A stretch of 25,111 nucleotides of DNA from Candidatus Peregrinibacteria bacterium CG_4_9_14_0_2_um_filter_41_14 (GTDB lineage: Bacteria > Patescibacteriota > Gracilibacteria > UBA1369 > UM-FILTER-41-14): NCBI GenBank assembly GCA_002788755.1, contig PFRW01000033.1:1-25111 (forward strand), given 5' to 3'. Below are positions 8,367 to 14,807 of the stretch, piece by piece (within the stretch, counting starts at the first letter, position 1; every line of letters starts with the position of its first letter). A program made the position numbers and the translations under genes. The notes beneath the pieces are model-generated. The model saw only the letters and a program-made list of their open reading frames with translations, had not been told where the DNA came from and made no database searches.

Positions 8367-8398
8367 ACAGCCCGAGCGCAAGCGAGGGCCTTGCGATG
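8363..8398 (+). repeat. tRNA-Ser trailer element, copy 1
   Basis: From the tRNA 3' end (GCCA) this 36-nt block is 35/36 identical to the block after the other tRNA-Ser gene (16198-16233, opposite strand). It folds as GCCC-GA-GC / loop GCAA / GC-GA-GGGC: a hairpin with tandem G-A mismatches and a GNRA-type loop. The single difference between copies falls in the loop. A 15-bp core (GCGCAAGCGAGGGCC, 8376-8390) is repeated at 8410-8424. The element could be a processing or termination structure, or a dispersed repeat. Confidence 0.8.
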
Positions 8399-8471
8399 AA
8401 AAAGCCAATGCGCAAGCGAGGGCCCAACACGCTAAAAAAGCCCAATCTTTTTGCGTTCCCCAAAAACCGAT

Positions 8472-8499
8472 TTGAAATAATCCAAAACTTACGTATAAT
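8472..8499 (+). promoter_or_regulatory. sigma-70-type promoter upstream of the 72-aa protein gene
   Basis: TTGAAA (8472-8477), a 16-bp spacer and a perfect TATAAT (8494-8499). The predicted start (about 8506) gives a leader of about 14 nt before ATG 8520, with no Shine-Dalgarno sequence. It probably drives the run of genes 8520-12417. Confidence 0.7.
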
Positions 8500-8519
8500 C
8501 AAATAAATCAAAAAATAAA

Positions 8520-8738
8520 ATGGTCAAAGAAAAAAGTGAACAACATATTCGGGCGGAGCTTTTTAGGGTTATTAGAGATGAATTGGGGGATAACGCCGGT
8601 AATTTATATAAACAATTTTATCAGGAAAAGTCACTAGAGGTTACAATTGAAGGTATAAGTGAACTATTAAATGAACTTCTGGGTCCCAATAAAACAGAAA
8701 CATTAGTTATGCATATTATTCAGAAAGCTAAAATATAA
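8520..8738 (+). CDS. small hypothetical protein paired with a polytopic membrane protein
   Basis: A 72-aa soluble, charged protein, predicted mostly helical (EQHIRAELFRVIRDELGDNA; GISELLNELLGPNKTETLVM). It has no signal peptide, membrane span or cysteines. I do not recognise a family. It follows a strong promoter and ends 2 bp before the start of the membrane protein at 8741, so the two are almost certainly co-translated and may interact. A regulatory or adaptor role is possible but not shown. The start ATG is supported by promoter spacing. Confidence 0.7.
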   Translation: MVKEKSEQHIRAELFRVIRDELGDNAGNLYKQFYQEKSLEVTIEGISELLNELLGPNKTETLVMHIIQKAKI

Positions 8739-8740
8739 AT

Positions 8741-9556
8741 ATGATAAAATCAAAAACTATTAGCTGGAGCCTTGTATTATTTTTTATACTAGCATTGCTA
8801 GCGGCAATGGGCAGATTGATGAGTTCATTCAGTGAGTTTACTTTTCAAGTACTTTATATTTGCGCGCCCTTGTTAGCGGTTTTTGCCGGCGTTTCAACAG
8901 TTCCTGTTTATGGTTTAAATAATAAGCATGGCAAAGCAATTTTCTTAATAACCTTGGGAATTTTAGCTTTATTTATTGGCGAATTTATTTGGACGATTTT
9001 TGATTATGTTTTAGGAATAGATCCATATCCTTCCATTGCCGACTGTTTTTATTTATTATCATATCCATTATTTTTATCTGGATTAATTGTAGCACTTAAA
9101 GGCAATAAGGGGGGGACAGACGCACTGCCGAAATTAACAAAGTTTCTTTTGGTTACCTTATTAACTTTATTAATTGCTGCCGTTAGTTATGAAGTTTTAT
9201 TTTTACAATTTGATTCAACATTAACTTTTGTCGAAAACGTAGTAGGAATGGCATACGGCATAGGTGACTTGCTCCTCATTATTGTTAGTTATTTTGTCGT
9301 TAAAATGGCGTCTCAATATCGAGGTGGGAAAATGCTTATGCCTTGGATGATGATATTTATCGGTTTGGTACTAACCCTCATCGCCGATATTTATTTTAAC
9401 ATTTATAATGAAGCATATACTGCCAAAATTGCACCATATATACATATCGATCTATTATGGATAGCCAGTTATTTGTTTTATACTTTCGGCATATTTAGTC
9501 TGGGCATCATTGTCAAAACTGCAATCGCTAAAATATCTAATAAAAATATTTTATGA
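8741..9556 (+). CDS. polytopic membrane protein of unknown function (7-8 TM, sensor-like)
   Basis: A 271-aa protein with about seven or eight hydrophobic segments and almost no soluble domains (for example SWSLVLFFILALLAAMG, AIFLITLGILALFIGEFIW, FLLVTLLTLLIAAVSYEVLF, MMIFIGLVLTLIADIYF). The stretch YPSIADCFYLLSYPLFLSGL resembles the N-terminal membrane module of some bacterial and archaeal sensor proteins, but no kinase, cyclase or PAS domain follows. So it may be a stand-alone membrane sensor or channel-like protein. It is sandwiched between the 72-aa protein (2-bp gap) and a DoxX gene (4-bp ATGA overlap). Low-complexity base composition is otherwise like its neighbours. Function unknown. 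Confidence 0.75.
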   Translation: MIKSKTISWSLVLFFILALLAAMGRLMSSFSEFTFQVLYICAPLLAVFAGVSTVPVYGLNNKHGKAIFLITLGILALFIGEFIWTIFDYVLGIDPYPSIADCFYLLSYPLFLSGLIVALKGNKGGTDALPKLTKFLLVTLLTLLIAAVSYEVLFLQFDSTLTFVENVVGMAYGIGDLLLIIVSYFVVKMASQYRGGKMLMPWMMIFIGLVLTLIADIYFNIYNEAYTAKIAPYIHIDLLWIASYLFYTFGIFSLGIIVKTAIAKISNKNIL

Positions 9557-10032
9557 AAAACATGATTATGTCAGCAGCTCGGATAAGTTTGGGGTGGATT
9601 TTTTTATGGGCATTTGTAGATAAACTTTTTGGTTTTGGGTTTGCAACTGAAGCTGGTAATGCCTGGATGAATGGGGTTTCTCCTACTGCTGGTTTTTTAA
9701 AGTTTGGCACTAAAGGTGCATTTGCTGAAATATTCCAAGGCTTAGCCGGCGTAGCCATTATTGATTGGTTATTTATGGCTGGATTATTACTGATTGGCCT
9801 TGCTCTCATGCTAGGTGTGGGACTGAGAATCGCAGCCTATAGTGGAACTGCCCTTATGTTGCTTCTTTGGTTGGCAGTATTTCCATTGGCCAATAATCCG
9901 ATAATTGATGAACATGTTATTTATGCTTTCTTATTATGGTTGTTAACGTTGAATAACGCTGGAGATTATTTTGGACTTGGGAAATTATGGAGCAAAACAA
10001 AACTTGTAAAAACATATCCAATATTAAAGTAA
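9553..10032 (+). CDS. DoxX/DoxD-like membrane protein
   Basis: A 159-aa four-helix membrane protein. The start (RISLGWIFLWAFVDKLFGFG followed by AWMNGVSPTAGFL) matches the DoxX/DoxD family. DoxD is the small subunit of thiosulfate:quinone oxidoreductase, and other DoxX proteins act in thiol/redox stress defence. Helices are at about residues 10-28, 75-95, 98-115 and 122-140. Translation is coupled to the preceding membrane protein through ATGA at 9553-9556. There is no DoxA partner in the window, so sulfur oxidation should not be assumed. Confidence 0.85.
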   Translation: MKNMIMSAARISLGWIFLWAFVDKLFGFGFATEAGNAWMNGVSPTAGFLKFGTKGAFAEIFQGLAGVAIIDWLFMAGLLLIGLALMLGVGLRIAAYSGTALMLLLWLAVFPLANNPIIDEHVIYAFLLWLLTLNNAGDYFGLGKLWSKTKLVKTYPILK

Positions 10033-10037
10033 ATTGT

Positions 10038-11033
10038 ATGCAATTGTTGGCAGTTGTTAAAACGGGTAGTCTGATGACGCTTCTCTTTGTTGTTAGTCTG
10101 TTCCCTTCCGTTCCTAAGATTGTTAATCCGCCCGTTACCATTTTTGCCGGCGGCGATATCATGCTTGGTCGCTACGTCGAAACCTTAATGAATCGTAATG
10201 GCGATGATTACGCTTTTTCCGCAATTAAGTCACATTTGCAAAACTTTGACATAGTAATGGCCAACTTAGAAGGGCCAATAATGACTAATCACAGGCAAAC
10301 AGCCGATTTTACGACCAATTTTTCTTTTAAACCGGAGACAGCCAATACGCTCAAGCGCAATGGCATTAATTTAGTCACAATTGCCAATAACCATCTGTTG
10401 GACAAAGGCCCTATGGGCTATACGCAAACGCAAGAGTATTTAGATCAAGCCGGCATCGCGCATTTTGGTCATCCTAAACAAGTTGATGATCAATATGTTT
10501 TATATAAAGAAATTAATGGTTATCAGCTCGCCTTTTTAGGCTTTCATAACGCCACAACCTCCTTGGATAATGAAAAGGTGATTGCGCAAATAAAGAAAAT
10601 TGAAACAGATGATACCGTTGATCTAATTATCGTGAATATTCATTGGGGCATAGAGTACAAGCCTATTAACAATGTCGCCCAACAACAACTGGCACATCAA
10701 ATGATTGACGCCGGCGCCGATGCCATTATTGGCCATCATCCACATGTTGTTCAAAATATCGAAGTTTATAAAGATAAAGCAATTTTTTACAGTCTGGGGA
10801 ATTTAGTTTTTGATCAATATTTTTCTAAAGAAACCCAAGAAGGGTTAACCTTAAAAATTAAAATTTCTGATTCGGCAATCGATTACGAATTGGTACCGGT
10901 TTCAATTGTTAAAAGTCAGCCGCAAATCATGTCACCAGAAGAAACAATAATTTGGCTTAAAGATTTAGCATTACGCAGTGATTCTACATTGGCAGGCCAA
11001 CTGGAGCGCGGTATAATCACCTTACAATATTAA
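10038..11033 (+). CDS. CapA-family metallophosphatase-like protein
   Basis: Members act in poly-gamma-glutamate synthesis (CapA/PgsA) or as calcineurin-like phosphatases at the outer face of the membrane. Motifs in order are FAGGDIMLGR, MANLEGPIM, IANNHLLDKG, NIHWGIEYKP, GHHPHVVQ and YSLGNLVFDQ, all typical of PGA_cap (PF09587). An N-terminal hydrophobic segment (LMTLLFVVSLFPSV) is a probable anchor or signal. ATG 10038, 5 bp after the DoxX stop, is preferred; ATG 9987 would overlap DoxX by 46 bp. No CapB/CapC genes are nearby, so polyglutamate synthesis is not implied. Confidence 0.88.
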   Translation: MQLLAVVKTGSLMTLLFVVSLFPSVPKIVNPPVTIFAGGDIMLGRYVETLMNRNGDDYAFSAIKSHLQNFDIVMANLEGPIMTNHRQTADFTTNFSFKPETANTLKRNGINLVTIANNHLLDKGPMGYTQTQEYLDQAGIAHFGHPKQVDDQYVLYKEINGYQLAFLGFHNATTSLDNEKVIAQIKKIETDDTVDLIIVNIHWGIEYKPINNVAQQQLAHQMIDAGADAIIGHHPHVVQNIEVYKDKAIFYSLGNLVFDQYFSKETQEGLTLKIKISDSAIDYELVPVSIVKSQPQIMSPEETIIWLKDLALRSDSTLAGQLERGIITLQY

Positions 11034-11043
11034 ATATAAAATT

Positions 11044-12417
11044 ATGTTGGAAACAAATCACACCTACGATTATGACGTAGTTGTCATTGGCGCTGGCCCC
11101 GGTGGCACTGAAGCAGCTCGCGAGCTTGGTCGTCATGGTAAAAAAGTAGCAATTATTGAATCTAACGCAGTTGGTGGCACATGTTTAAATCGCGGCTGTA
11201 TCCCCGCAAAAACAATGTTGTACATGGCCGAAATGTATCGACTTACCAATAAAATGGCTGACTACGGCATTATAATTGAACCTGGAGCCATTAAGGTTGA
11301 CTATCCCGGCATGCTCAAGCGCCGCGACGACATTATGGATCGCTTACGGAAAGGTCTAACTTTTCAAATTAAGAAAGACAATGTCGAATTAATCGCCGGC
11401 TTTGCCACAGTAACAGACCCCCATACCATAAAAGTTAACGACCAAAATTTAACGGCCGCCAGCATTATTTTGGCAACCGGTGGCACCGCCCGTCGTTTCC
11501 CCGGATTTGTTGAAGAAGATAAACGTTTCCTCGTTTCCGACAATATTTTTGAACTGGATCACCTCCCAAAATCGATCGCCATTGTTGGCGCTGGGCCTGT
11601 TGGTACCGAATTCGCCAGTTACTACCGTGCCTTTGGCGTTGCAGTCCATCTTTTTGAAATGGGCGAAACCTTTTTCCCTTACTTTGACCATAAGCTGGGC
11701 CAAGCCTTAATTAAGGAGTTTGAGCGTGACGGCATTAATGTGCATACCAGCACAACGATTGACAACATTGATACCAGCCAACAAAACCTTAAAATTACGC
11801 TTAACAATCAAAAAGCCATTGAAACTGAATATATTTTGTCTGCAATCGGCGTGCAAGTTAACAATGAGTACTTAACCGCCCTAAATTTGGAAACTGAACA
11901 GTCCGGACGCATAAAAGTTAACAACAAGTTACAAACAAGTTATGAACATATTTACGCTTTGGGCGATTTAATTGGCAAGAGCGGATCCGCCTACGGAGCC
12001 GAAAGAGAGGGTAAATACATCGCCTACGAGATGCTGGGGCTAGACACCAATTTAACGCCCGTAGACTACATCAACTTCCCCGATGTTGTCTTTACTCATC
12101 CCGAAGTTGGAACGTGCGGATACAGCGAGCAGGAGCTTCAGAAGCAGGGTATTAAGTACACCACTCGGCACGTTCAATACATGGTTAACGCCAAAGCCAA
12201 TGTAAAAAGCGAACGCTATGGCTACATTTGGATGTACGTTGAAGAAACCACCGAAAAAATTCTTGGAGTCCACATTGTAGGAGCCGAAGCAACCGAGCTC
12301 ATTCACCAAATTCCCGTAGTCCTTGTAAATAAACTCACCGTCACGGAGTATCTAAAAACCGTTTGGGGTCACCCGGTTATGGCGGAGTTAATTAAGGATG
12401 TGGTGCTATTGGGGTAG
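11044..12417 (+). CDS. class I pyridine nucleotide-disulfide oxidoreductase, dihydrolipoyl dehydrogenase-like
   Basis: A homodimeric FAD flavoenzyme. The N-terminal FAD motif is VVIGAGPGGTEAARELG; the redox disulfide GGTCLNRGCIPAK has Cys47/Cys52; the NAD(P) motif is IAIVGAGPVGTEFASYY; the second FAD motif is HIYALGDLIG. The dimerisation domain ends VWGHPVMAELI, supplying the His-Pro...Glu acid/base pair. The 457-aa length fits Lpd or mercuric reductase-like enzymes; there is no extra HMA domain or C-terminal Cys pair. No E1/E2 dehydrogenase genes are in the window, so the electron acceptor is unknown. It is the last gene of the plus-strand run, 10 bp after the CapA-like gene. Confidence 0.88.
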   Translation: MLETNHTYDYDVVVIGAGPGGTEAARELGRHGKKVAIIESNAVGGTCLNRGCIPAKTMLYMAEMYRLTNKMADYGIIIEPGAIKVDYPGMLKRRDDIMDRLRKGLTFQIKKDNVELIAGFATVTDPHTIKVNDQNLTAASIILATGGTARRFPGFVEEDKRFLVSDNIFELDHLPKSIAIVGAGPVGTEFASYYRAFGVAVHLFEMGETFFPYFDHKLGQALIKEFERDGINVHTSTTIDNIDTSQQNLKITLNNQKAIETEYILSAIGVQVNNEYLTALNLETEQSGRIKVNNKLQTSYEHIYALGDLIGKSGSAYGAEREGKYIAYEMLGLDTNLTPVDYINFPDVVFTHPEVGTCGYSEQELQKQGIKYTTRHVQYMVNAKANVKSERYGYIWMYVEETTEKILGVHIVGAEATELIHQIPVVLVNKLTVTEYLKTVWGHPVMAELIKDVVLLG

Positions 12418-12424
12418 GCGGGGC

Positions 12425-12452
12425 TTGACAAATTTACCATCAGTCGTATACT
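12425..12452 (+). promoter_or_regulatory. strong promoter of the acidic protein gene
   Basis: A perfect TTGACA (12425-12430), a 16-bp spacer and TATACT (12447-12452). The predicted start is about 12459, giving a leader of about 18 nt. This is among the best promoter matches in the window. Confidence 0.75.
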
Positions 12453-12476
12453 TGTTTTGATTTAACAAGAAATTTT

Positions 12477-12674
12477 ATGGGTGAGTTAGGAAGCAGGACT
12501 ATTGATGAGCTTCCACCAGTAGATGATGGATTCGAGCGCATATTAGTAGCTGATGCTGATGATGATGCTGATGATGATGATGATCCAGATTTCGTGGTTC
12601 CATCCATGCGTGATGCCATGGATCGAATATTTAGTGACAATACGGATTCTGCACTACCTTGGTGGAAATACTAA
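12477..12674 (+). CDS. small highly acidic protein, hypothetical
   Basis: A 65-aa protein with an Asp-rich core (ADADDDADDDDDPDF) encoded by GAT/GCT triplet runs at about 12551-12587, and an aromatic end (LPWWKY). It has no signal peptide or membrane span. It is flanked by its own strong promoter and an intrinsic terminator, so it is a monocistronic, probably well-expressed gene rather than a chance frame; the antisense frame is its shadow. Possible roles (divalent-cation binding, nucleic-acid mimic, linker-type regulator) are guesses. I recognise no family. Confidence 0.65.
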   Translation: MGELGSRTIDELPPVDDGFERILVADADDDADDDDDPDFVVPSMRDAMDRIFSDNTDSALPWWKY

Positions 12675-12705
12675 AAAAACAGGCCACCACACGGACCTGC
12701 TTTTT
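12673..12705. terminator. bidirectional intrinsic terminator
   Basis: The stem CAGG-CC/GG-CCTG (12680-12699, bulged A, 7-nt loop) is flanked by A7 (12673-12679) on the left and T5 (12701-12705) on the right. It can therefore terminate the acidic-protein gene rightwards and the convergent DUF378 gene leftwards. Confidence 0.75.
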
Positions 12706-12725
12706 AAAAAATAAGGATCTACACA

Positions 12726-12950
12726 TTACTTACATTCTTTGCATTCTTTGCAGTGCATGAACATGCCAACAAGAGAGTATACACCAGCTAGACCAACTAG
12801 AGCATAAACTACACGTACTACTACCGGCCAGCTGCCAAGTAGAGCATCTACCAGGTTCCATTCAAAGAAACCAACTAGTCCCCAGTTAAGGGCACCAACT
12901 ACCATAAGCACGTATGCAATCATGCATAGAGGTGATTTTTGCATCATCAT
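12726..12950 (-). CDS. DUF378 family small membrane protein with Cys-rich tail
   Basis: A 74-aa protein with two membrane helices (CMIAYVLMVVGALNWGLVGF and VVRVVYALVGLAGVYSLVGM). GALNWGLVGF-x-NLVDALLG and the R-x-VYxLVGLAGVY pattern are typical of DUF378 (YuzA-like) proteins of unknown function. The added C-terminus HCKECKECK has three cysteines in CxxCxxC spacing, which suggests metal or thiol binding. It is encoded by a near-duplicate of a 9-bp DNA unit (TTGCATTCT). Three successive ATGs begin the gene (12950, 12947, 12944). A TATAAT lies 9 nt upstream, so the message is probably leaderless. Confidence 0.85.
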   Translation of the reverse strand: MMMQKSPLCMIAYVLMVVGALNWGLVGFFEWNLVDALLGSWPVVVRVVYALVGLAGVYSLVGMFMHCKECKECK

Positions 12951-12959
12951 AAGAAAACA

Positions 12960-12965
12960 ATTATA
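12960..12965 (-). promoter_or_regulatory. -10 element of the DUF378 gene
   Basis: TATAAT on the minus strand (plus strand ATTATA), 9 nt before ATG 12950. No convincing -35 is visible. The position predicts transcription starting within a few bases of the start codon. Confidence 0.4.
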
Positions 12966-13005
12966 AATTAATAATTAATTCTACGTTTGATTTAAGTATA
13001 TCCGC

Positions 13006-13050
13006 AAGCCTTTATCTGATAAAAAGAGCTTGTTTATGCTAAAAAGGCTT
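13006..13050. repeat. 8-bp inverted repeat between two minus-strand genes
   Basis: AAGCCTTT (13006-13013) and AAAGGCTT (13043-13050) are perfect arms around 29 nt. A small AGC/GCT hairpin followed by TTTTT on the minus strand lies inside. It could end transcription of the gene at 13072-13614 before the DUF378 gene. The remainder of 12951-13071 is AT-rich and otherwise featureless. Confidence 0.4.
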
Positions 13051-13071
13051 TCAAAACAACCATTTTATTGT

Positions 13072-13614
13072 TTATCTAAAGGATAGAGCCGATTTTAGTC
13101 TTTCAAAAACAGCAATTGCACGGTCAGGGTGACCTGTGTTTGAGAATGTAATCGTGATCGTATCCGCTACTTTATAAACAGTTCCTTTGTATTGCACGGC
13201 AGCCTCTTGTAAGGATTTTGTAATTAGATTTTTTTGCTCATCTGTTACTGAAGGGAATTTTAATTGGAAATTAGCCATTGCTACACCTTGATACGGCGTT
13301 TTTTCTGATTCCAAAATTCCAATTGGCGCAAATGTGATACTCATTGCCACATTATCGACTGTGCCTTCCAGCATTAATCGATTTTGCATGGTACTGAATC
13401 TTAGTTGTTGCGTCGAAATATAGGAACTAAACTGCTCACTTACGTCATGTTTGGCGACTTCGGCCGTGCGTTTTAAATTGGTGACCCATTTATTTAACAT
13501 GCCAAATATGCCAGATCCACCACTATTAACACTAAATTTAATTTTAAGAGTTACTGCAACAACTAGGACAAAAAGTCCAAGAAAAAGTAGCCAAGGAAGG
13601 TATTCTGAGGACAT
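13072..13614 (-). CDS. membrane-anchored hypothetical protein
   Basis: A 180-aa protein with an N-terminal membrane helix (LPWLLFLGLFVLVVAVTLKI), a Gly-rich linker, an amphipathic helix (TNLKRTAEVAKHDVSEQFSS) and a C-terminal alpha/beta domain with alternating strands (NRLMLEGTVDNVAMSITF; TVYKVADTITITFSN). No cysteines or catalytic motif are apparent, and I do not recognise a family. It is divergent from the Crp/Fnr-type regulator with a 56-bp shared intergenic region, so regulation by that protein is plausible. ATG 13614 has no Shine-Dalgarno sequence. Confidence 0.7.
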   Translation of the reverse strand: MSSEYLPWLLFLGLFVLVVAVTLKIKFSVNSGGSGIFGMLNKWVTNLKRTAEVAKHDVSEQFSSYISTQQLRFSTMQNRLMLEGTVDNVAMSITFAPIGILESEKTPYQGVAMANFQLKFPSVTDEQKNLITKSLQEAAVQYKGTVYKVADTITITFSNTGHPDRAIAVFERLKSALSFR

Positions 13615-13634
13615 AATATGAGGTTAATTACGCA

Positions 13635-13663
13635 ATGACTTTATCTGATCATTAATTTATAAT
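13635..13663 (+). promoter_or_regulatory. promoter of the Crp/Fnr-type regulator, predicted leaderless
   Basis: ATGACT (13635-13640; 4/6 to consensus), a 17-bp spacer and a perfect TATAAT (13658-13663). Only 7 nt separate the -10 from ATG 13671, so the transcript would begin at or next to the start codon. Confidence 0.6.
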
Positions 13664-13670
13664 TTATTCA

Positions 13671-14288
13671 ATGAAAAATACACATCTATTTTGGTATCTG
13701 CGTAATGTTGACCTATTTCAGGGGTTAAGCGAGTCCGATCTTCGTGATGTTGCTGCAATTGTTCATGAAAGGAGCTGTCACAAAAGAGAGTTGCTATATA
13801 GTCCTTATGAGGGGCCAAATGATATTTTTATCCTCAAAAAGGGTGAAATTACTTTGTACACTTCTAAAGGAGGGAGGCGATTGGTCTTGGATATTTTGGG
13901 CCCTAGTTCTATTTTTGGTTGTCTAACACCAGATTTAAAGAGTGCGGCACACTTTGCCGAAGTGACGGAAACTGCATATATATGCACGATTTCACTGCAA
14001 AAATTTTCTAAATTGATTGGTGAAAAGCCACAAATCCTCATGAATCTTTTAAATATTTTAGCAGGGCAAGTACGAGAATATCAGGCTAGGTTGCAAGAAA
14101 GCGCTATGAATGCTGAAGAAAAGGTCCTTGCATGTCTTAAGCAACAAAAAACAAGAAATAGTTCAATATTGGCACAGTGGTTTAACTCTGGGAAGTTAAC
14201 ACATGAAAAAATTGCCGAACAAACAGGGTTGGCGCGTGAGACAGTGTCGAGAATTATGAGTCGACTAAAAAAAGAAGGGAAATTGTGA
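13671..14288 (+). CDS. Crp/Fnr family transcriptional regulator
   Basis: A 205-aa protein with an N-terminal cyclic-nucleotide-binding-type beta-roll (LFQGLSESDLRDVAAIVHER ... DIFILKKGEITLYTSKGGR ... LGPSSIFGCL), a dimerisation helix (residues about 120-145), and a C-terminal winged HTH (KLTHEKIAEQTGLARETVSR). The cAMP-contact motif (FGExAL-R) is not conserved (IFGCLTPD), and the four N-terminal Cys spaced as in Fnr are absent, so the signal is unknown. Several single cysteines (residues 36, 84, 104) could allow thiol-based sensing. Its position before a thioredoxin and a CcdA gene suggests it controls a redox operon. ATG 13671 sits 7 nt after a TATAAT. Confidence 0.9.
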   Translation: MKNTHLFWYLRNVDLFQGLSESDLRDVAAIVHERSCHKRELLYSPYEGPNDIFILKKGEITLYTSKGGRRLVLDILGPSSIFGCLTPDLKSAAHFAEVTETAYICTISLQKFSKLIGEKPQILMNLLNILAGQVREYQARLQESAMNAEEKVLACLKQQKTRNSSILAQWFNSGKLTHEKIAEQTGLARETVSRIMSRLKKEGKL

Positions 14289-14348
14289 TCTGAGTTACAT
14301 CTTTGTTAGTATAGACTCTGTATTCTACTTCTACTTTAACCCATTTAT

Positions 14349-14804
14349 GTGAAAAGTATTTTTATCTTATCGCTATTAACAGTCGCATTGCTTGTAACTG
14401 CATGCCAAACTACGCCATCTAACCGTGCTAGCTCTGAATTGACGGACAAAGAAGTAGTCACGAAAGTGAGTCAAAGTACTGCGACCGAAGGTGTTTATGT
14501 TGATTATACGCAAGCAGTATATAACGACATGCTTGGCAAAAAGCCATTTGCCCTGTTCTTTCACGCTTCATGGTGTCCAACTTGCAAGGCGATGGAAAAA
14601 GATATTCTTGGTAGTTTAGATAGCTTTCCTCAAGGATCAGTAATTTTAAAAGCAGATTATGATACGGAGATCGCTCTTAAGAAGCAGTATAACATTACTA
14701 GCCAGTCTTTAGTCGTAATGTTTAATGCGGACGGATCAGTTGCAGAGACCTTGGTTGCTCCTACAGCCTCTATCTTACAATCATATTTTGCTAACTTATT
14801 ATAA
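14349..14804 (+). CDS. thioredoxin-fold lipoprotein
   Basis: A 151-aa exported protein. The signal sequence with lipobox LVTAC (Cys19) predicts a lipid-anchored, extracytoplasmic protein. The thioredoxin fold follows: FALFFHASWCPTCKAME with Cys76/Cys79, then a strand-helix-strand (VILKADYDTEIALKKQYNIT) and SQSLVVMFNADG. The usual cis-Pro is preceded or replaced by Ser-Gln-Ser, which is unusual. The start is GTG at 14349 (the ATG at 14347 is out of frame). The CcdA-like gene follows after 3 bp, so the pair forms an electron relay in which CcdA passes reducing power from the cytoplasm to this protein. Confidence 0.9.
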   Translation: MKSIFILSLLTVALLVTACQTTPSNRASSELTDKEVVTKVSQSTATEGVYVDYTQAVYNDMLGKKPFALFFHASWCPTCKAMEKDILGSLDSFPQGSVILKADYDTEIALKKQYNITSQSLVVMFNADGSVAETLVAPTASILQSYFANLL

Positions 14805-14807
14805 TAA

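Noticed and set aside
8363..8430. CRISPR or integration (att) site at the tRNA 3' end
   Set aside because: There are only two repeat cores, no spacers of uniform length, and no cas or integrase gene in the window; the trailer repeat is shared between two tRNAs but does not flank an island.
8291..8511. Open frames on both strands across and after tRNA-Ser(GCT) (71 and 63 aa)
   Set aside because: They run through the tRNA and the trailer repeat; the same peptide (SPSASEGLAM) appears at the other tRNA only because the DNA repeat is shared.
12440..12640. Ser-rich antisense frame opposite the acidic protein
   Set aside because: It is the mirror of the GAT-repeat run; the promoter and terminator fit the plus-strand gene.
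13640..13656. TGATCA palindrome upstream of the Crp/Fnr-type gene as an operator
   Set aside because: Symmetry stops after 6 bp and does not match the TTGAT-N4-ATCAA or TGTGA-N6-TCACA pattern.
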